Shown here: positions 63,060 through 64,000 of the stretch, one piece after another
How the letters are laid out: every line of letters begins with the position of its first letter
Numbering within the stretch: the stretch's first letter is position 1
From: Erigeron canadensis
Lineage: Eukaryota; Streptophyta; Magnoliopsida; Asterales; Asteraceae
Assembly: GCF_010389155.1 (NCBI RefSeq)
Contig: NC_057769.1
Span: 33,713,548 to 33,777,547 of the forward strand
Reading direction: 5' to 3'
DNA: 64,000 nucleotides
Position numbers and translations under genes: made by a program
The notes under the pieces: generated by a model
The model's database searches: none
What the model was told of the DNA's origin: nothing
Seen by the model: only the letters and a program-made list of their open reading frames with translations

Positions 63060-64000
63060 TCTTATAGAAATTCGATATTTTGATATATCATTTGTTACCT
63101 TTTTCTAAGTTATTACTGATTTCCGACTTGATAAAACTTGAATGTAGATGACTTAGCAAAATAAAAATAAAATATAAACAATCTTATACTTCCAAGTTAG
63201 CTGATTATTTATTGATTTGTTAATAAACTTCAAGTGAGATTTTCCACGTTCAAGTCATCCTTATAGTTGAGTTGCGACGTTCTAGAAACAGCTGTCACAT
63301 CATATCATTACAAATACTTAAAATCCTTACACATTCTTAAAATCCTTTAGTTTTACCACCAATCATACAAACATCCTTACATATACTTACATTTATATAT
63401 AAACAAAAAAATAGTATTGAAGGTAGCCTAAGGGCATGCCTTTTAAGTAAGGACATATACATCAAAAAATCCTTAGTTTTAGACAAGCTTCAATGGCACG
63501 GTATATCCATGGACAACTAGGGACACCCAAAAGCACTTCCATTGAAGATAGTCTAAGGACGGTAAGACCGTCTACATCTCACCTTTTTGGACATGCTCAT
63601 GGTGGAATTTGGGTATTGTTGACAGCCACTTATGATTTATGACTCAAATATACTGACCTACTATTTCCAAACTTATTATCTGACCACCTGCAAGATGTTT
63701 ACCTGGTTAATTCGAATCTGAGACCTCTTGCGAGAACATGGTACCACTAGTCTTGCGTAGTTGATGGTTGTCTTTTTGTAGATAGTTTAGGTAAAAGTCA
63801 AGTTAAAGATTATTTAGGTAAAATTGAAGCTGTGTGGATGATTTAGGTAAAACTCAAGTCTTTTCTTTAATAGCTGATTTAGTTAAAAATCAAATTTTTT
63901 CTATGGGCATTTTAGTTAAAAAGAGTCTATAAAAATAGAGGTGATTTAGCTTAAGTCTCTGACAGTCAGACGGGTCAAGTATGGATAATGAAAATGGCTT
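63060..64000. other. Right-edge sequence
   Basis: No coding exon could be supported. It may be a first intron if the upstream telo-box promoter is real. GATGATTTAGGTAAAA-type words recur near 63778-63900, suggesting a degenerate short repeat. Confidence 0.35.

Overview
The window looks like nuclear DNA of a flowering plant (eudicot). It is AT-rich, and its genes have many GT-AG introns. It carries single-copy plant genes (EIN2, a mitochondrial NAD-dependent isocitrate dehydrogenase, an NFD6-like protein, a MOM1-like protein) in a matrix of plant transposons. The style of the solo LTRs and retroposon ends reminded me of Asteraceae, but that is recognition only and I could not test it.

Left third (1-25.3 kb): EIN2 on the + strand (2682-8489, seven coding exons, 1218 aa), the central ethylene-signalling protein. 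A small secreted proline-rich peptide gene follows (10189). Next comes a minus-strand broken copy of an RPN10-like gene (11.17-12.81 kb), a long-TIR MITE, and IDH5 (14333-18700, 364 aa), whose last intron holds Helitron and SINE-like debris. A dead LINE (19.5-21.7 kb) and a minus-strand NFD6-like gene (22993-25215, 96 aa) complete this part. NFD6 intron 1 contains a second copy of the same MITE.

Middle (25.3-50.5 kb) is mostly repeats and decayed genes. It holds a frameshifted fasciclin-like pseudogene, a hAT element with a broken BED-finger transposase, a likely LTR remnant, a pair of inverted Helitrons with a third inserted in one arm, and the better-preserved RPN10-like copy (36320-38074). 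It also holds a FAR1/MULE-type fragment abutting a TM9SF fragment, a truncated MOM1-like copy (40.5-42.8 kb) and two solo LTRs with perfect 5-bp target duplications (43510-45668 and 46780-49216).

Right part (50.5-64 kb): an intact 14-exon MOM1-like gene on the minus strand (57301-50507, 1127 aa) with a PHD finger, a degenerate SNF2/helicase region and a coiled coil. Beyond it are AT-rich DNA, a 581-bp foldback element with a 9-bp target duplication, an RTE-like retroposon end and a possible promoter near the right edge.

The genes do not form an operon or cluster with a shared pathway. The most notable structure is duplication with decay. RPN10-like copies sit in inverted orientation about 25 kb apart, each with different lesions. 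A truncated copy lacking the PHD and most of the SNF2 region sits beside an intact gene related to the MOM1 silencing factor, with transposon insertions between them.
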